NCBI GenBank assembly: GCA_002633005.1
Contig: NMRA01000249.1
Span: 333,762 to 397,761, forward strand
Length of the DNA: 64,000 bases
Direction: 5' to 3'
From: Phoronis australis
Taxonomy: Eukaryota; Phoronida; Phoronidae
A model generated the notes under the pieces. It ran no database searches. It was not told the origin of the DNA and was given only the letters and a program-made list of their open reading frames with translations. This document shows, piece after piece, positions 1 to 11,934 of this stretch; positions within the stretch are counted from its first letter, which is position 1, and each line of letters starts with the position of its first letter. A program made the translations under genes and the position numbers.

Positions 1-125
1 GTTTACACACGCTGGCGGTGCCGTTTTTGTTTTGCTGGAGACGCTTTTGTTTTTTTTTAATTTTTGGGTCCTGGCCCGAGGGGGGTTTAAACCCCCTGAA
101 CCCCCCCCCCGTAGATCCGCCACTG
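1..125 (-). mobile_element. Terminal fragment of a hAT-like element
   Basis: The stretch ends in GATCCGCCACTG, whose reverse complement CAGTGGCGGATC is typical of hAT-type terminal inverted repeats, preceded by runs of C and a GGGGTTTAAACCCC palindrome. The other end is outside the window. Confidence 0.4.
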
Positions 126-559
126 CTTTGTAACGCCTTGGAATGCCCACACGTGCCGATGTTTTGAGAAGCCAGCAATTAATAAAGCACTGCGTTACCG
201 GCTTTTGATGCCGGCAACAAAGGGATCGAGGCAGTGTGAGAGCATGCTAATTCAGTGCTTGCTGACAGAAAGATGTGGTTGTAAAATAATTACTCGATTT
301 TATATGCTATGGTCACATGTTATGGGAATCTTCATTTAGAAATACAAATACATTATTCAAATCATTGTTACTGTACATACTTTGCCCTGACGGTCTGTGG
401 AAGGGGAACCCGATTTTGCGGCCCCCGACTACTAAGTAGATTTTTAGTTTCGTGGCTAATTCACATATTTGATTACGTGCATATTAATACTTTGGCTCAC
501 TATTATAGTCTTTTCGTGACTGGAGGCTTAGTTTCCACCTCAATCTGGTTTATGTTCGT

Positions 560-674
560 GTCAGTCCCGGCGGCCGCGACGGGCCTGATCGGGTTCCGAG
601 CCACTGGCCGTGATAATCGAGTCAGTCCGGCCGCGACGGGCCTGATCGGGTTCCGAGCCACTGGCCGGGATAAC
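560..674. repeat. GC-rich tandem repeat, about 60 bp x 2
   Basis: Two nearly identical units begin GTCAGTCC and contain GGGCCTGATCGGGTTCCGAG. The block is much more GC-rich than its surroundings and creates short open frames on both strands that should not be read as genes. Confidence 0.85.
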
Positions 675-877
675 AAGCGTTTTGTGTTGTTAGAACTCAA
701 AAAATCACAAGTACAAACAACACATATCTAGATTCTTCGGTCTGTATTTCACAGAAGAATACTTCGAATTTATCTCCTTATCTCCGAATAGACACCAAAC
801 TCCTGCTACAGACATCGGTAAATTGGCCTTCGCGAACTTTTTAGGCTACGGTGTGTCCAAATACCAGTAAATCCGTA

Positions 878-1172
878 ACATCGAAATAAAACAACACGTT
901 TTTATATGAACCCGGTATATTTTTAAGGATATTACATCGAAGTTTGATGATTCAGTGGTGTTAAAAGATGAATTCAAGCAATAAGCTGACACCACTAACC
1001 CGTGTTGTGAACTGCTGAACAGACTGCGTGTGAAACCAATTACGTCATTGAATAATATCAACACTTCCGTCTGCCGCCAGATGTCAGGTAACGCAACCGA
1101 GCCTGCCGTTAACGAGTAGAACTACTTGATCTAAAGTGATACAAAATAGGTTGTTTTTTGGGTGTCATTCTC
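878..1172. repeat. Dispersed repeat R1, copy 1
   Basis: About 290 bases align by eye with 45352-45628 in the same orientation, sharing blocks such as GAAATAAAACAACACG, AACCCGTGTTGTGAACTGCT and GTGTGAAACCAAT. No coding potential seen. The identity of the element is unknown. Confidence 0.75.
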
Positions 1173-1466
1173 CTTTAAACCATTTGTGCGGCAACTTCTT
1201 GGAGCCACGAGACCATTCCCACTCTTCCCTTCATGAGAAGGGGCGGTGTTTAGACGGGAAGAAATCCACACCAAACTTTCTTCTTTGAATGAGACACACT
1301 TTCTGTGCCGTAGGCTAAACAGCCAAGTCATTGTCAAATCCATATTTGATCAACAGAATGTTTCATTCTGTTACATTTTCCGAAGCGTTCATGTAGTGCA
1401 GATATTAGAACTCCGTCACAAAATTTTAATTAACAAGTCTCTACATTATTTTCATGGCCAACTACA

Positions 1467-1610
1467 CATGAGTGGCGCAGCACTGAAAAAAAGTGGGTGA
1501 TTAGAGCCCTCGCACCCTCGGTGGTGCACCTCCCATAGAGCATGAGAGGTGCAGCAGTGAAAAAAAGAGGCGGGCTATAACCTCCGGCCCCTTACGGTGG
1601 GCCGCCCATG
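1467..1610. mobile_element. Double-hairpin MITE, copy 1
   Basis: Two tandem arms of about 70 bases, each opening with a GGCGCAGCACTGAAAAA-like block and closing with a GGTGNGCCGCCCAT-like block, so each arm can fold back on itself. Same design as four other copies in the window. No TIR-encoded protein; a short nonautonomous element. Confidence 0.75.
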
Positions 1611-2395
1611 CTACAGAATACTTTGCTGTCAATGTTTAAAACAACGAACAACCCGTATCTGCTCACATCTTTGAACTTCCTTTTTTCTTTTATACTATCA
1701 AAACCTTAATTCTTGTTCTTAGTGCCGTCAAACTATTATTTTCTATTAAAATAAAAAAAAATTAAAACCAGTATTCATTGAAAAATAATATTTGAGATAA
1801 AATGTTTCATCTTCAACTGGCGATTGTGAAGACAATTACGCGAAAATGCCAAGAAATGAAGTCGGGTTGTCAGGAATGGGTGATTTATCCCACACCTAAT
1901 ATGGTATTACGCGAAGGTTTTTCTTTACACCAACGCCGTTTTTAATGACAATTCGTACCACTTTTTCAAAGTCAGATTTCAAATTTTGGAAAAATTCGTG
2001 TTTTACACATTCCAGCTTCAATGATACTCAGTCAAATTTAGTGCTGCCAACAAAAAGTCGAGATGAAAAACAAAACCAATCCGAAGCTAAGCGAAATCAA
2101 TTTTGAAAGACTGCACTGGCTTCAACCAACGGAGGGTATTTTTTATTTTTTTTACAAAATGACAACATTTTAAAAAAGATATGGTTTAGTTATGCATATT
2201 TAAGTACAAATTGATGTGCAAATTATTGATTTAATTGGTGAAAGTGACTCCCCCAACATTTCGTGATTGTGCGTGTTTTCTCAAATAATACAATGTACCT
2301 CTTAACACTTACGCTAAGGCACTTCAAAGTGCGCGATTTTACTCGCTATTGTGGATAAATTAACTCTGTGTTTGACCAATACAGTTGCTTTTCAG

Positions 2396-2661
2396 AATGA
2401 AGATGACCTATTCTAATGACGTCGACAATTTCAAGCACAACGAGGTCTTTGTCCAGAAATACTTGTTTGATATTGCTCCAAACGACACACTGGAGAACAC
2501 TCAGAACGTTTCCTTCTCAACGCACATCAGCGAAAAGGGCGGTTTTAATGGCCAAATGCAATGCAGTGCTCACCTGAGCTTTGTGGACACCGCTGGACGT
2601 CAGCAGGACAAATCACTGACGTTGAGAAACGTTCCGCGAGTGTACGCATACTCGGTGTCGG
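2396..2661 (+). CDS. Gene A exon: unrecognised extracellular domain, second part
   Basis: The exon follows a pyrimidine-rich TTTTCAG acceptor and ends at a consensus GTGAGT donor. It encodes 88 full codons starting MKMTYSNDVDNFKHNEV and ending PRVYAYSVS. By eye it differs from the gene B counterpart at about 19 of 88 residues. It carries an NVS glycosylation sequon and a single cysteine (MQCSAH). No family recognised; alternating hydrophobic pattern suggests beta structure. Confidence 0.8.
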
Positions 2662-5600
2662 GTGAGTACTGAAAACTTAGACCTCAAGAAAGGGGTACCG
2701 GAAGCTTTACATTGTCATATCCCAATTAAGGTTTCAGTCTAATCTGTGTTTCATTGTAGTGTGGACTACTGTCATAACAACTGCATACGTTTCCAATTTT
2801 GGATTACGACTAGTGCCCGGTTTCGAAATTCATTTCACAGTGTTTTCAACATGACCAATGCAGGGCGTTGCTTTACCGCCTGGTCTCGTTCCCCAATGAT
2901 TTTGCATTTACAGTAACTTCCAATGAATTTTCCTAGTGTCACAAGTATCGTATGGTTTTAATAATAATATTTTGGGAGAAATTGTATGTAGGAACAAGAT
3001 ATTGAAAGCAAAAACAACGATACGGCCCGGCATGGAGGGCGTTGCCATTATAGAAAAATGTCATCTTTACGCGAAATATTCAAATTGACTAGAACAGAAT
3101 GCTCAATTCTAGTAACATCACAGACCACCTGTCAACACTACATGTACAACTTCATGTTGTATAACGATTTTACGTACATGTATGGCTTTCACATTATTGG
3201 GGACAAATAAAACAACAAGAATAATATATATTTTACTGTAAGTTGTATTGGGAATTTCAGGGTCACAGCTCTACAAGTAAATATTTCACAGAAATAACCA
3301 CATAGGTTCCTTAGTTACAAGAGATAACACACACATTTCCGATACCCAAAGTGTAATTGAGTATCGGATACTAAGTGGCACATTATCATGGGATCTAGGC
3401 ACCACCTTTGACCTATGTCAAACGCTTTGTTTTGAATGAGGCTCAGCAATTATTTCTTCTTGAAACCATTTTAAATCCAATGATAGTACAAAAACATTCG
3501 TATAAAAGTGCAGAGAACGCAATATTTTGGATATTTTTTGGAAAATTCGATTCGAGAGTTTTTTTTTTAATTTGTTTGCACAGCCGAGATCTATCTATCT
3601 CCAGGATATTCTACATGTAACTGTATAGCAATTGGGTTTAATTTTGCTTATTTTGCTATTGCATCCGACTTGTTATGTTTAAACTGTTTGTTCACCAGAG
3701 TCCATTGCATGCAGTAAAGCACGCTTAGCGCTAGTCGCCGTAAATGTTCTTGTTATTCAATGAGTACAGTACTGTGACTAGTCCGTAATTATAGGTAAGC
3801 GATTGAAACCACTTGTGTGTGTATGCGGCATTGATGATTTGAACCATTTATTCCAATAAAACAGACAGCGACGGCATGCCCTCTCCTTTCACGAGTGCCT
3901 GTCTCGATCCGCACCGGGTCATTGGCTGCAAGACGGATTCAGGCAAATTCTTTCAAAAATTATTTGCCACATTTTGTCAACAAATTCAATAATTTTGGTT
4001 TTATTAGAGTTACTGTTGTCGGTTATTTCATCCCCGTTTGCAGGCTGTTAATAGACACTGTTCCAGTCGCACAGAGGGCGTTTTTGAACTATACTTCCAC
4101 TTCTGCGTTTAGTTCAAAATGGCGGTGTGTTTTTCGTGTCAGAATCATGAGTGGCGTGTTTATTTAAACTCTCTTCAACTACGAATTGTGCATTGTTTAT
4201 GGGATAGGTACTTCTTGGGCCCTTACAACTTAATATAAATATTTAATAAGGGTTAAAACGTGTGCTACTAGGAATTGAAGGTCGATCCATAGGTAACCCC
4301 AAAGTGTGCGCAGTCAGCTCAATAGGGGAAACAAGTACAGTTAAGACACTGCAAAACGCTGTGGGGAAACCAATATACTGTAATCATCTCATGAAGTTTG
4401 ACTAATTCGTAGACCATGTTTATTCTAGTGGACGGAGCTTGGACTGAGTGGAGCTTGGAACAGTCTTGCGTCGTATCTTGCGGTGAGAATACTACTTTCA
4501 GAACAAGGAATTGTACTAATCCTGCACCTGTGGGGAATGGTGCGGACTGTCCTGGAGACGAGCTTGACGGCTGTTCCACCGAAGAATGCATAGGTACATG
4601 TAATGCAGGCAATTCCTAGTGTACATTATCAGTATAATATATGAAACAGTAATCAGGTGTGCGTCATTCAAAATGGAGTAGTTTCGCGTTTTTTTTAAGA
4701 TACATACACTAGAAGTTGCAAGCAGGCGCACCGTATTTCTGCGTATCTTTTCATTTTTGCTTATCGAACATTTATTGATGCATTTTAGGGAAAAGAAGAT
4801 TATTAAAGGGTTGATGAAAATAAAATTAAATTAATTCAATAGGCAGGTGATATAATATAGTTTTTGTTCTAGTAGATGGTTTAGACAAATCCCTTAAGCA
4901 AGCCTTGGAGTACCAATTTTCTAACTTCTCTGGTCTGAAACCCAATACAGAAAAACATGTTTCTCACCGATAGCGATTTGTAGGTTTAATCAGAATAAAT
5001 GACCAGCTTCTGGTCAAGCAGTTTTAATTCGTGATTTGCAAAAGTATTTGAACGAGAGCCTTTTCATCCTGTGCGAACAATGAGGATTCTTTAAAGAAGC
5101 GGGTTTACACAGATTGCTCCGCTTGTGTTGGTGTCGTTTGTCATCTCTTGTCAGTGATGATCGCAGATCGCGTGACACGTACATGTATACACCCCGGCCA
5201 ACCCGCGATCGAGAACGCCCGGAAGGCGATTGAGAACGAAATTTGGGGCGAAAAGCGAAGCCAGGCAAGGTGAGTAAATTTGATGAATTTTCGTTGTTTT
5301 TACTTCCAATGTGAAAACAAAGACATGAGTTCAANCGTGTGTGTTTATGCGATCGGGAACGCATCGTGGTGTGTCGAACAATAATGAGCTTTTTACTTAT
5401 AAAACGTGAAAAAGATTACAGAGTAAGTGTGGTGCAATTAATTAATCACATTTTGCGTCATTACTGTGTTACTTTCGTATCAAAACTGAACAACAGCATA
5501 GCATATTTCTATCATTAAATTGCCATGAGCACTACATGTACATCAAGCATAATTTTAGTTTCACAAACGAATTCATTTCATTTCAGAAAACAAGTTCACT

Positions 5601-8600
5601 GTTAGTGTGAGGCGAACTTCAACGAACATGTTACCCACGACGTGAAGGTACACCCTACCAGGGTTTTAAATACAGACATATACACTGTACTTTAGTTTAG
5701 ACGAAACCACTGAGAACAAGGGGATCTAAACTCAAAGACTCACCCAGAAGTTGTTCCATGTGGCCTGTGAGCCAGGGTTAAACAATTTATTGCAGCAGAT
5801 GAACGCGAGTGTAGAATCTTCGTGTAAAATTGTGACAGCATATGGAAAAAAGCAAATAGTCAGTGAAGTCAAATAATGATGATAAGCTTGCCCATTGGGA
5901 GAGAGGGGAGAGCGGCAACACTTAACGAGATGATTCAAAGATTCCCACTCATAAACATCTGGGATCTAAAAAAATGGTCAGAAGTTGTGTAAACTGGTGT
6001 GCTGATAAAACGGGTGGGGTTTTACGTGATGTTTTACTGATAAAATCTATACGGAGATGAACAGATTGACTTGTGGCACCCGTGTGGCTTGAATAAACGT
6101 TGTATTTGACTCCTCTGTTTTGGTCCTAAGTTCACCGTGCATCTTCAAATCATCATCTTCAGGTTAATGTGACATTGAAAAAGACTGAGACAGTTATAAT
6201 TCACGTAGTATATTGGGATTTTCTTAAAACATAGTCAAAATGTTGTCAAAGAAGGTATTTAGGACTGATTGATAGTATAACATGTATCAACAACAATATA
6301 AAAGCAATTTCTACAATAATCATAGATATATATTTTCTTTTAAAATACTAATTAGTCAGAACAAATTTATGTAAGTATTGCCCAATGACATGGCCATTTA
6401 AATCTACCTAAACACTACAAAAATGTACTGGTTCTGTTAGAGATCCTTTTGAAATAACGCAAATATAGAAAGAAACTTTAGGAAAACAGGTTCAAACCAA
6501 AACGTCAAAATACTATCACATCAGACAACTACCAACCATAAACTTTGTAAATTTGAATGAATTATAGTGACTTAATAACCTTCAGCACTGGACTTAATGA
6601 TTTCATTCATGATGTTTCTGCTTGCTATGCGTCTAGAGGGAGGCATACATGTACTGTTTGCATGGCATTCCACATTCACCAAAAAAAGGAGTTACCTCTT
6701 TCTGGCTCACCCTTTCCGTGAAACATTGATCACAGATAAGACATTGAATCTACTTAATTCCTGAGCACGATGCTCCATGTTGTGTTTTACTATATTGGTA
6801 AAAAACTTAACGCATGCAACGCGTCAATCACAGGGCTGGTAAAGGTCTTGCTTATTGTACTGTCACTGTGTTTTATTGCCATGTGGACATACATGTACTA
6901 AGTCTATTTAATAGTTCCTGAACGAAGCTCCACAACAAACACACACACTCCTTTGTGACATGCAGCAGTTGTACCTTTCTTCTTTGAAGGCGTGGACGTT
7001 AACACACTGAAGGACTGGTCGTGTGGCTACAGTTCAACTGAAAAAAAATCAATCGTATTCTGTTATGTTTGTTAGGCTAAATCTCACTTAGAAATGATGA
7101 AAAAACAATTAAATGTAATTAAAAACGTACACATCAACTCATTCAGGCTCCGTATTACTCTAAAATTCTTGACATAATACTGTAACTTAACGACTATTCT
7201 GTCCAATGCAGAGAAAAAAAATGCGCGTTCACGATCGCGTTTTTGCGTTCACGATAGCCATAGAGAATTAACGACTTCGTTCCAGATAGTCGTCTCACGC
7301 AAGGACCTGCTTGTATTGATAAATATCTCAAATTGTTTCACAAATCATAAATAACAAAGGTGTCACAAGGTACTATTAAATTATAAATGTCACACGCCTC
7401 TAATTCTTAAGAACCCTGGAATTGTTAATAACAAGTAGACATTGTCGATTTTACGAGGGGCAAGGCATTTTACCGAAAGCCATTGTATTCTGAGCTCTTT
7501 ATTTTAAAAAATAAGCAAAAGCCAAGTATTATTTCAGATCCACAACAAAGGTTACACTCTGACGCTTTTCTGCTTTTCTGTGTGTAGCATTCGTAGCAAA
7601 ATGGCCTCTATTTAAGTAGAAAATGACACTTAAACTCACCGGGTACGTCATTGCATGTCGTCTGCCAATTTTGGTGCAAGGTCTCGTTTTCGATCGCCTT
7701 CCGCGTTCTCGATCGTGGGTTGGCCGGGGTGGTATACGTGCACGCAAAATTTTTATGAATGATTTTTTTAGCCTGCGTGACACGGCAGTCAAGTTGTATT
7801 TTACAGCAGCTACAGGCTTGGGGTGTACTAGTATATCTGCTATTTTCGGTGTTTTCGTTAGAATTTGAGCTAAATGTATTTCTAAGTTGAAGCTTTCTTA
7901 CATTTCTTGGTCGAATAATACATGTGCGGGACACCCAGAATTTGTGGATGATGCACGTTCAGACGCTTCTTAAAAATGCTCCTTGAGCGCGGTTTTTATC
8001 ATTTGTAGGTAGAAAGTATTCCGAAATTTATCGTAAAATTGACAAAAAGGCAGTGTTTACAAAAGTTGCAGTTTTGATTTGGACTTTTGATTGTTTTGAG
8101 AACGACTTTAAACATTGACTCACATAAAGAACATCAACTGTGTAGTGCAATAGGTGAGCAAAGGAGGCAGGCATTTGTAATGCATATTGTTTTCCTAATT
8201 TCAAACATATTGGGGCAAGTTCGAGACTTTTTGTGATGCAAAATTTCTTGGTGTATTAAGAAACATTGTCAACGATATCTTTATTTAATTTTTGTTTAGA
8301 TTTCAGAACTCTTATCATAGTAATGGCATGTGAAAATTTTGCGCATGGAGCTGAACCCAAAGTTATGTTATACATGTAACCATGTTTCTACCAAATGTAG
8401 GAGGGAATTTTGGAGAAAGATGGCATCCCGTATTCAACGCGCGTTGCATGAGGAAAAGCATTTCTTCCATATCAAACCTCACAATACGACCCGTATTTCA
8501 TGGCCATACTATCACGGGTATAGGATAGAGATAGATTATTACATGGCGAAGTCGTTATCTCCCGTATTCTAGAGCCCGATTGAATTTTGTAGAATTATCG

Positions 8601-10096
8601 CCCGAAGGGCGTTTGCCCCGAGGGCGATAATACTACAAAATCCACCAGGGCTCTAAATAAGGGGGGTGACGACTGAGAACATGCAATAATCTATATATAC
8701 CACATGCTGAACGAACAAGAATCATTGCAATGAATCGATCTACCTTTCTCGAGTCGCCTCGGCTTTGTAACTACTTTCTATGTCAGAGGCCCGGGGTCGG
8801 ACTGGGGTCGTGACCTTGTAAGAAAAGCAAAGCTATTTGTGTCAAATAATGCTTTTACTTAAAACCAATTGAAAATTTAAACAAAAAATAAAGTGAATCT
8901 ATAATTTAATGTTTAACAACTATTATAGCTTACTACACATTTTATCACGCTAAGTTTCGACCAGGAAATATCGTCTGCTAAAGTATAATGCTCGAGCCAA
9001 AGGATTCCGACGACACGATACCCGCATTCAAATCGGAGATCGGTAATTTACAAATGAGAAAACATGGGAGAAAAATTTCACTGAGTTAACTAAATTGGTT
9101 GTTAAACGGTTGTATTGACCTTTCGAGGCTAAAATTGTGGTATAAACGTGTTTATAGCCCACTAAAATGAATTGAGTAAAAAACATTGTCACTATGTAAG
9201 AGTTACCGAGGTTCAAAAAAAGCAAATTTCGTCAAACCCAGATAACCTCAGGTGAAATTTCGTTCGTTTTTGTGCACTGGGATTTTTATTGGTTCCACAA
9301 CTGGGTCACGTCATGTTTACCTGTACTCTGAGGATGGTTGTAGTTAATAAAGCGAATCGACAAGTTGTTTAAAATTGAATTTCTTTGTTGTAGTGGTTAT
9401 TTAAAAAAATACACAAATTGTGGTCAACAACTGAAGTTTTTCAAGTATCTTCATATAAGGTTCTGTGATACTTTGCCTCGAAATCAGCGAAAGCTTCACT
9501 AGTAGAATTCGAAATTCAACAGCATATAGCGAGGTACATTTTCATGTACGTGTAGTAATTCCGGTATTTTCAGGTTTACCATGTTTATAATAATTGCAGC
9601 TCCGCCAAGTCTGATAAAGAAGGATGTGTTGAAGTTACTGGATGTCCGCCTTCCTGGTAAAAAATTTAAGCGACTGTACCGATCAACAGAAGACGGCACA
9701 TCTGGGACAAGTTTTCACGATAAATGCGACTTCAAAGAACCTACTTTAACCATTGGCGAGGATAACTCTACGGGTTTCTATTACGGGGGCTATACCACGA
9801 AGTCCTGGGAATCAAAAATACATCTAAATGTATATGGCCACAAAGACCCCGAAGCTTTTATTTTTAAAATACCTTGTTCATTGACGGGAGCATGTACAAA
9901 TATTGAAATATTCAATGCACTCCCAAACTCGACAACAACTATGCTTTCATCTTATGTCCTACCGAATTTCGGCCCGGAACTTGACTTCAACAATCGTAAT
10001 CATGGGTGCCTGCAAGGCCAATCATTCTTATCTACAAAAGATAAAATGAATTGTTCTGGAGAGTGGAAAATTATTGAAACCTACAGCGTCATTTAA
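2396..10096 (+). CDS. Gene A: TSP1-TLDc protein, 5'-incomplete, upstream paralogue of gene B
   Basis: Three exons (2396-2661, 4429-4593, 9600-10096) join in frame, with phases identical to exons 3-5 of gene B: xxA at the first acceptor, one base carried over at each later junction. The product has the second part of the unrecognised N-terminal domain, one six-cysteine thrombospondin type-1 repeat and a TLDc domain ending at a TAA at 10094-10096. The signal-peptide exon and the following exon, present in gene B, were not found in 1-2395. By gene B spacing they would fall near or beyond the window start, so the gene is either cut by the window edge or truncated. No internal stop or frameshift is visible. 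Function is not known; the architecture suggests an extracellular protein if an upstream signal exon exists. Confidence 0.75.
2662..4428 (+). other. Gene A intron between domain exon and TSP1 exon
   Basis: No further coding sequence. The first 500-600 bases align by eye with the matching gene B intron (29043 onward), including CAATGCAGGGCG/CAATGCAGGGTGG blocks. Confidence 0.7.
4429..4593 (+). CDS. Gene A exon: thrombospondin type-1 repeat
   Basis: A single 165-nt exon with TAG acceptor and GTACAT donor encodes one TSP1 repeat. It shows WTEWS, CVVSCG, TRNC, PxPVGNG and six cysteines in the canonical order. TSP1 repeats are extracellular modules that bind matrix or partner proteins and are typically C-mannosylated and O-fucosylated. 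Phase 1-1, the usual symmetric phase of shuffled modules. Confidence 0.9.
   Translation, partial: WTELGLSGAWNSLASYLAVRILLSEQGIVLILHLWGMVRTVLETSLTAVPPKNA
5165..5275. repeat. Left arm of a distant inverted repeat (IR-1)
   Basis: Contains CACCCCGGCCAACCCGCGAT then CGAGAACGCCCGGAAGGCGA and ends at a GGTGAGT. The same blocks appear reversed at 7642-7790. GATCGNGAACGC recurs at 5349. Confidence 0.6.
7642..7790. repeat. Right arm of IR-1 (inverted relative to 5165-5275)
   Basis: The reverse complement reads CACCCCGGCCAACCCACGAT, then CGAGAACGCGGAAGGCGAT and a GGTGAGT, matching the left arm. Related GCGTTCACGAT motifs occur at 7226-7256. Arms enclose about 2.4 kb with no recognisable coding sequence, so this may be a degenerate foldback or TIR element in the gene A intron. 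Confidence 0.6.
8551..8673. mobile_element. Palindromic MITE
   Basis: Begins GTCGTTATCTCCCGTATT and ends AAGGGGGGTGACGAC. Inside, GAGCCC...TTTTGTAG...TTATCGCCC mirrors GGGCGATAAT...CTACAAAAT...GGGCTC around a GCCCGAAGGGC centre. No coding capacity. Confidence 0.7.
9600..10096 (+). CDS. Gene A terminal exon: TLDc domain
   Basis: The exon begins at the TTGCAG acceptor and runs to TAA. The ORF upstream of the acceptor is open by chance and is not needed. It encodes about 165 aa with TLDc hallmarks: LYRSTEDGTSGTSFHDKCD, then TLTIGEDNSTGFYYGGYTTKSW, then KDPEAFIFKI, and a C-terminal GEWKIIETYSVI strand. Cysteines in CSLTGAC, GCLQG and NCSGEW, plus an NST sequon, are compatible with an extracellular TLDc. 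Confidence 0.88.
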
Positions 10097-10398
10097 AACC
10101 AGCGAGACGTTTGGTAATTGACGAAGTTTTGTAAATGTACTTCTTATACTTTAGGGCACTCTTTTTGGAAATTACGTTGCAGTTTAGGCACCAGAATGAG
10201 TGCTAAGCTGCATTTCGTATACCCAAGACCTTAGTAGGACAAGGCGTCAATAGATATTTCCACGTGAACGCACTTGTTTAACTCGCGAAATTCTTCCGCT
10301 GCGGAACGCAGTACCGCAGTATACCCTGTCTACAATACCAACAATTAACTTAAGTGCGTTGTTGTTAAATCTCCTCGCTGGCTTTCTCGCGTATTTTA

Positions 10399-10404
10399 AA
10401 TAAA
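10399..10404 (+). terminator. Candidate polyadenylation signal of gene A
   Basis: AATAAA lies about 300 bases after the gene A stop codon and is the first canonical signal downstream. Gene B lacks it at the homologous position. Weak evidence because the region is AT-rich. Confidence 0.35.
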
Positions 10405-10504
10405 AAATTCATGGTTTTGGTTTTGGTTTTCACCCTACGAGACAGCTCGGAAATCTATATGCACCTATATGTGCTTGGGTATAGTCGGGTTTTCCTCTCT
10501 TAAT

Positions 10505-11934
10505 TCGTAGCTTTTTTCCATTATTAAGTCGAGTCAGAATAATTAATCGTGTAATGGTATCAATGTTTTAGACAATCGCGGGGACATGAGTTAAACTGCT
10601 GCATGTCGAGATACGCCTCTTCGTAAGAATATGTTCTATTTCTGGGTGAACAAATTCACATTGAACAAAACAAATTCAAAATGATTTATTAGACAAGACA
10701 TCCGAACTGCTAAAGAGAATGATCGCGAATGGACCACGCCGATGGTAATAAACAATATGCCTCAGATTCTATTGATATTTTATCTGTGTGATTACACTGA
10801 CCCCACTGACTTCAAACCACCTTTATTTTTTCCAAAACCCCGCCTTTTGCTTTCCATAGATACTATTTGTTTCCGGCAAGTTTTGAGACTAGAGGGAGTT
10901 GAGTTTTAGAAAATTTTCAGTAGTTACGATACGCGGTGCAAGCAACTTTGAAATATTGAACCTGTGTTACTGATCAGGCATGACTTTCGACTAAATTTTC
11001 CATACAAATTTGAAAGATTTCGATAATTATTTGTCTGTTTTTAGAGCCGCATAAGAAGACTTTACTGATATTTGAAACGGTCAAAACTGGCTAAATTCGT
11101 ATCCCAATATATCAGAACACTTTAGTACCAACCAATGTGTTGAGCTACCTTAGATCTACAAAATAAGACAAAACATCTTATGGTGCTAACAGATTTCATG
11201 CCATTTGAAGTCGAAAGTGNTCGTAGTTTTTTTCCATTATTAAGTCGATTCAGAATAATTAACGGTGTAATGGTACCACTGTTTTGATAATCGCGGGGAG
11301 ATGAGTTAAACTGCTGCATGTCGAGATACGCCTCTTCGTAAGAATATGTTCTATTTCTGGGTGAACAAATTCACATTGAACAAAACAAATTCAAAATGAT
11401 TTATTAGACAAGACATCCTAACTGCTAAAGAGCATGTTCGCGAATGGACCACGCCGATGGTAATAAACAATATGCCTCAAATTCTATTGATATTTTATCT
11501 GTGTGATTACACTGACCCCACTGACTTCAGACCACCTTTATTTTTTCCAAAACCCCGCCTTTTCCTTTCCATAGATACTATTTGTTTCCGGCAAGTTTTG
11601 AGACTAGAGGGAGTTGAGTTTTAGAAAATTTTCAGTAGTTACGATACGCGGTGCAAGCAACTTTGAAATATTGAACCTGTGTTACTGATCAGGCATGACT
11701 TCCGACTAAATTTTCCATACAAATTTGAAAGATTTCGATAATTATTTGTCTGTTTTTAGAGCCGCATAAGAAGACTTTACTGATATTTGAAACGGTCAAA
11801 ACTGGCTAAATTCGTATCCCAATATATCAGAACACTTTAGTACCAACCAATGTGTTGAGCTACCTTAGATCTACAAAATAAGACAAAACATCTTATGGTG
11901 CTAACAGATTTCATGCCATTTGAAGTCGAAAGTG
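10505..11934. repeat. Direct duplication of about 714 bp joined by one N (probable assembly duplication)
   Basis: 10505-11219 and 11221-11934 are nearly identical, differing at a few scattered bases, and meet exactly at a single N at 11220. The gene B flank has only one copy of the homologous segment (near 36350-36480). Confidence 0.85.

Larger units (their letters stand above)
4594..9599 (+). other. Gene A intron between TSP1 and TLDc exons
   Basis: Holds inverted repeat IR-1, the palindromic MITE at 8551, and a single N at 5335. The last 350 bases match the equivalent gene B intron end (34880-35188), for instance TTAATAAAGCGAATCGACAA. Nothing coding recognised. Confidence 0.7.

Noticed and set aside
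309-731. 140-codon open frame
   Set aside because: Its second half is the GC-rich 60-bp tandem repeat translated twice, and the minus strand is open too; no protein-like features.
8330-8572. 80-codon open frame
   Set aside because: Runs into the palindromic MITE at 8551 and shows no conserved motif.
10505-11934. A biological tandem duplication
   Set aside because: The exact placement of a single N at the junction, seen in three places, and the single copy in the gene B flank favour an assembly artefact.
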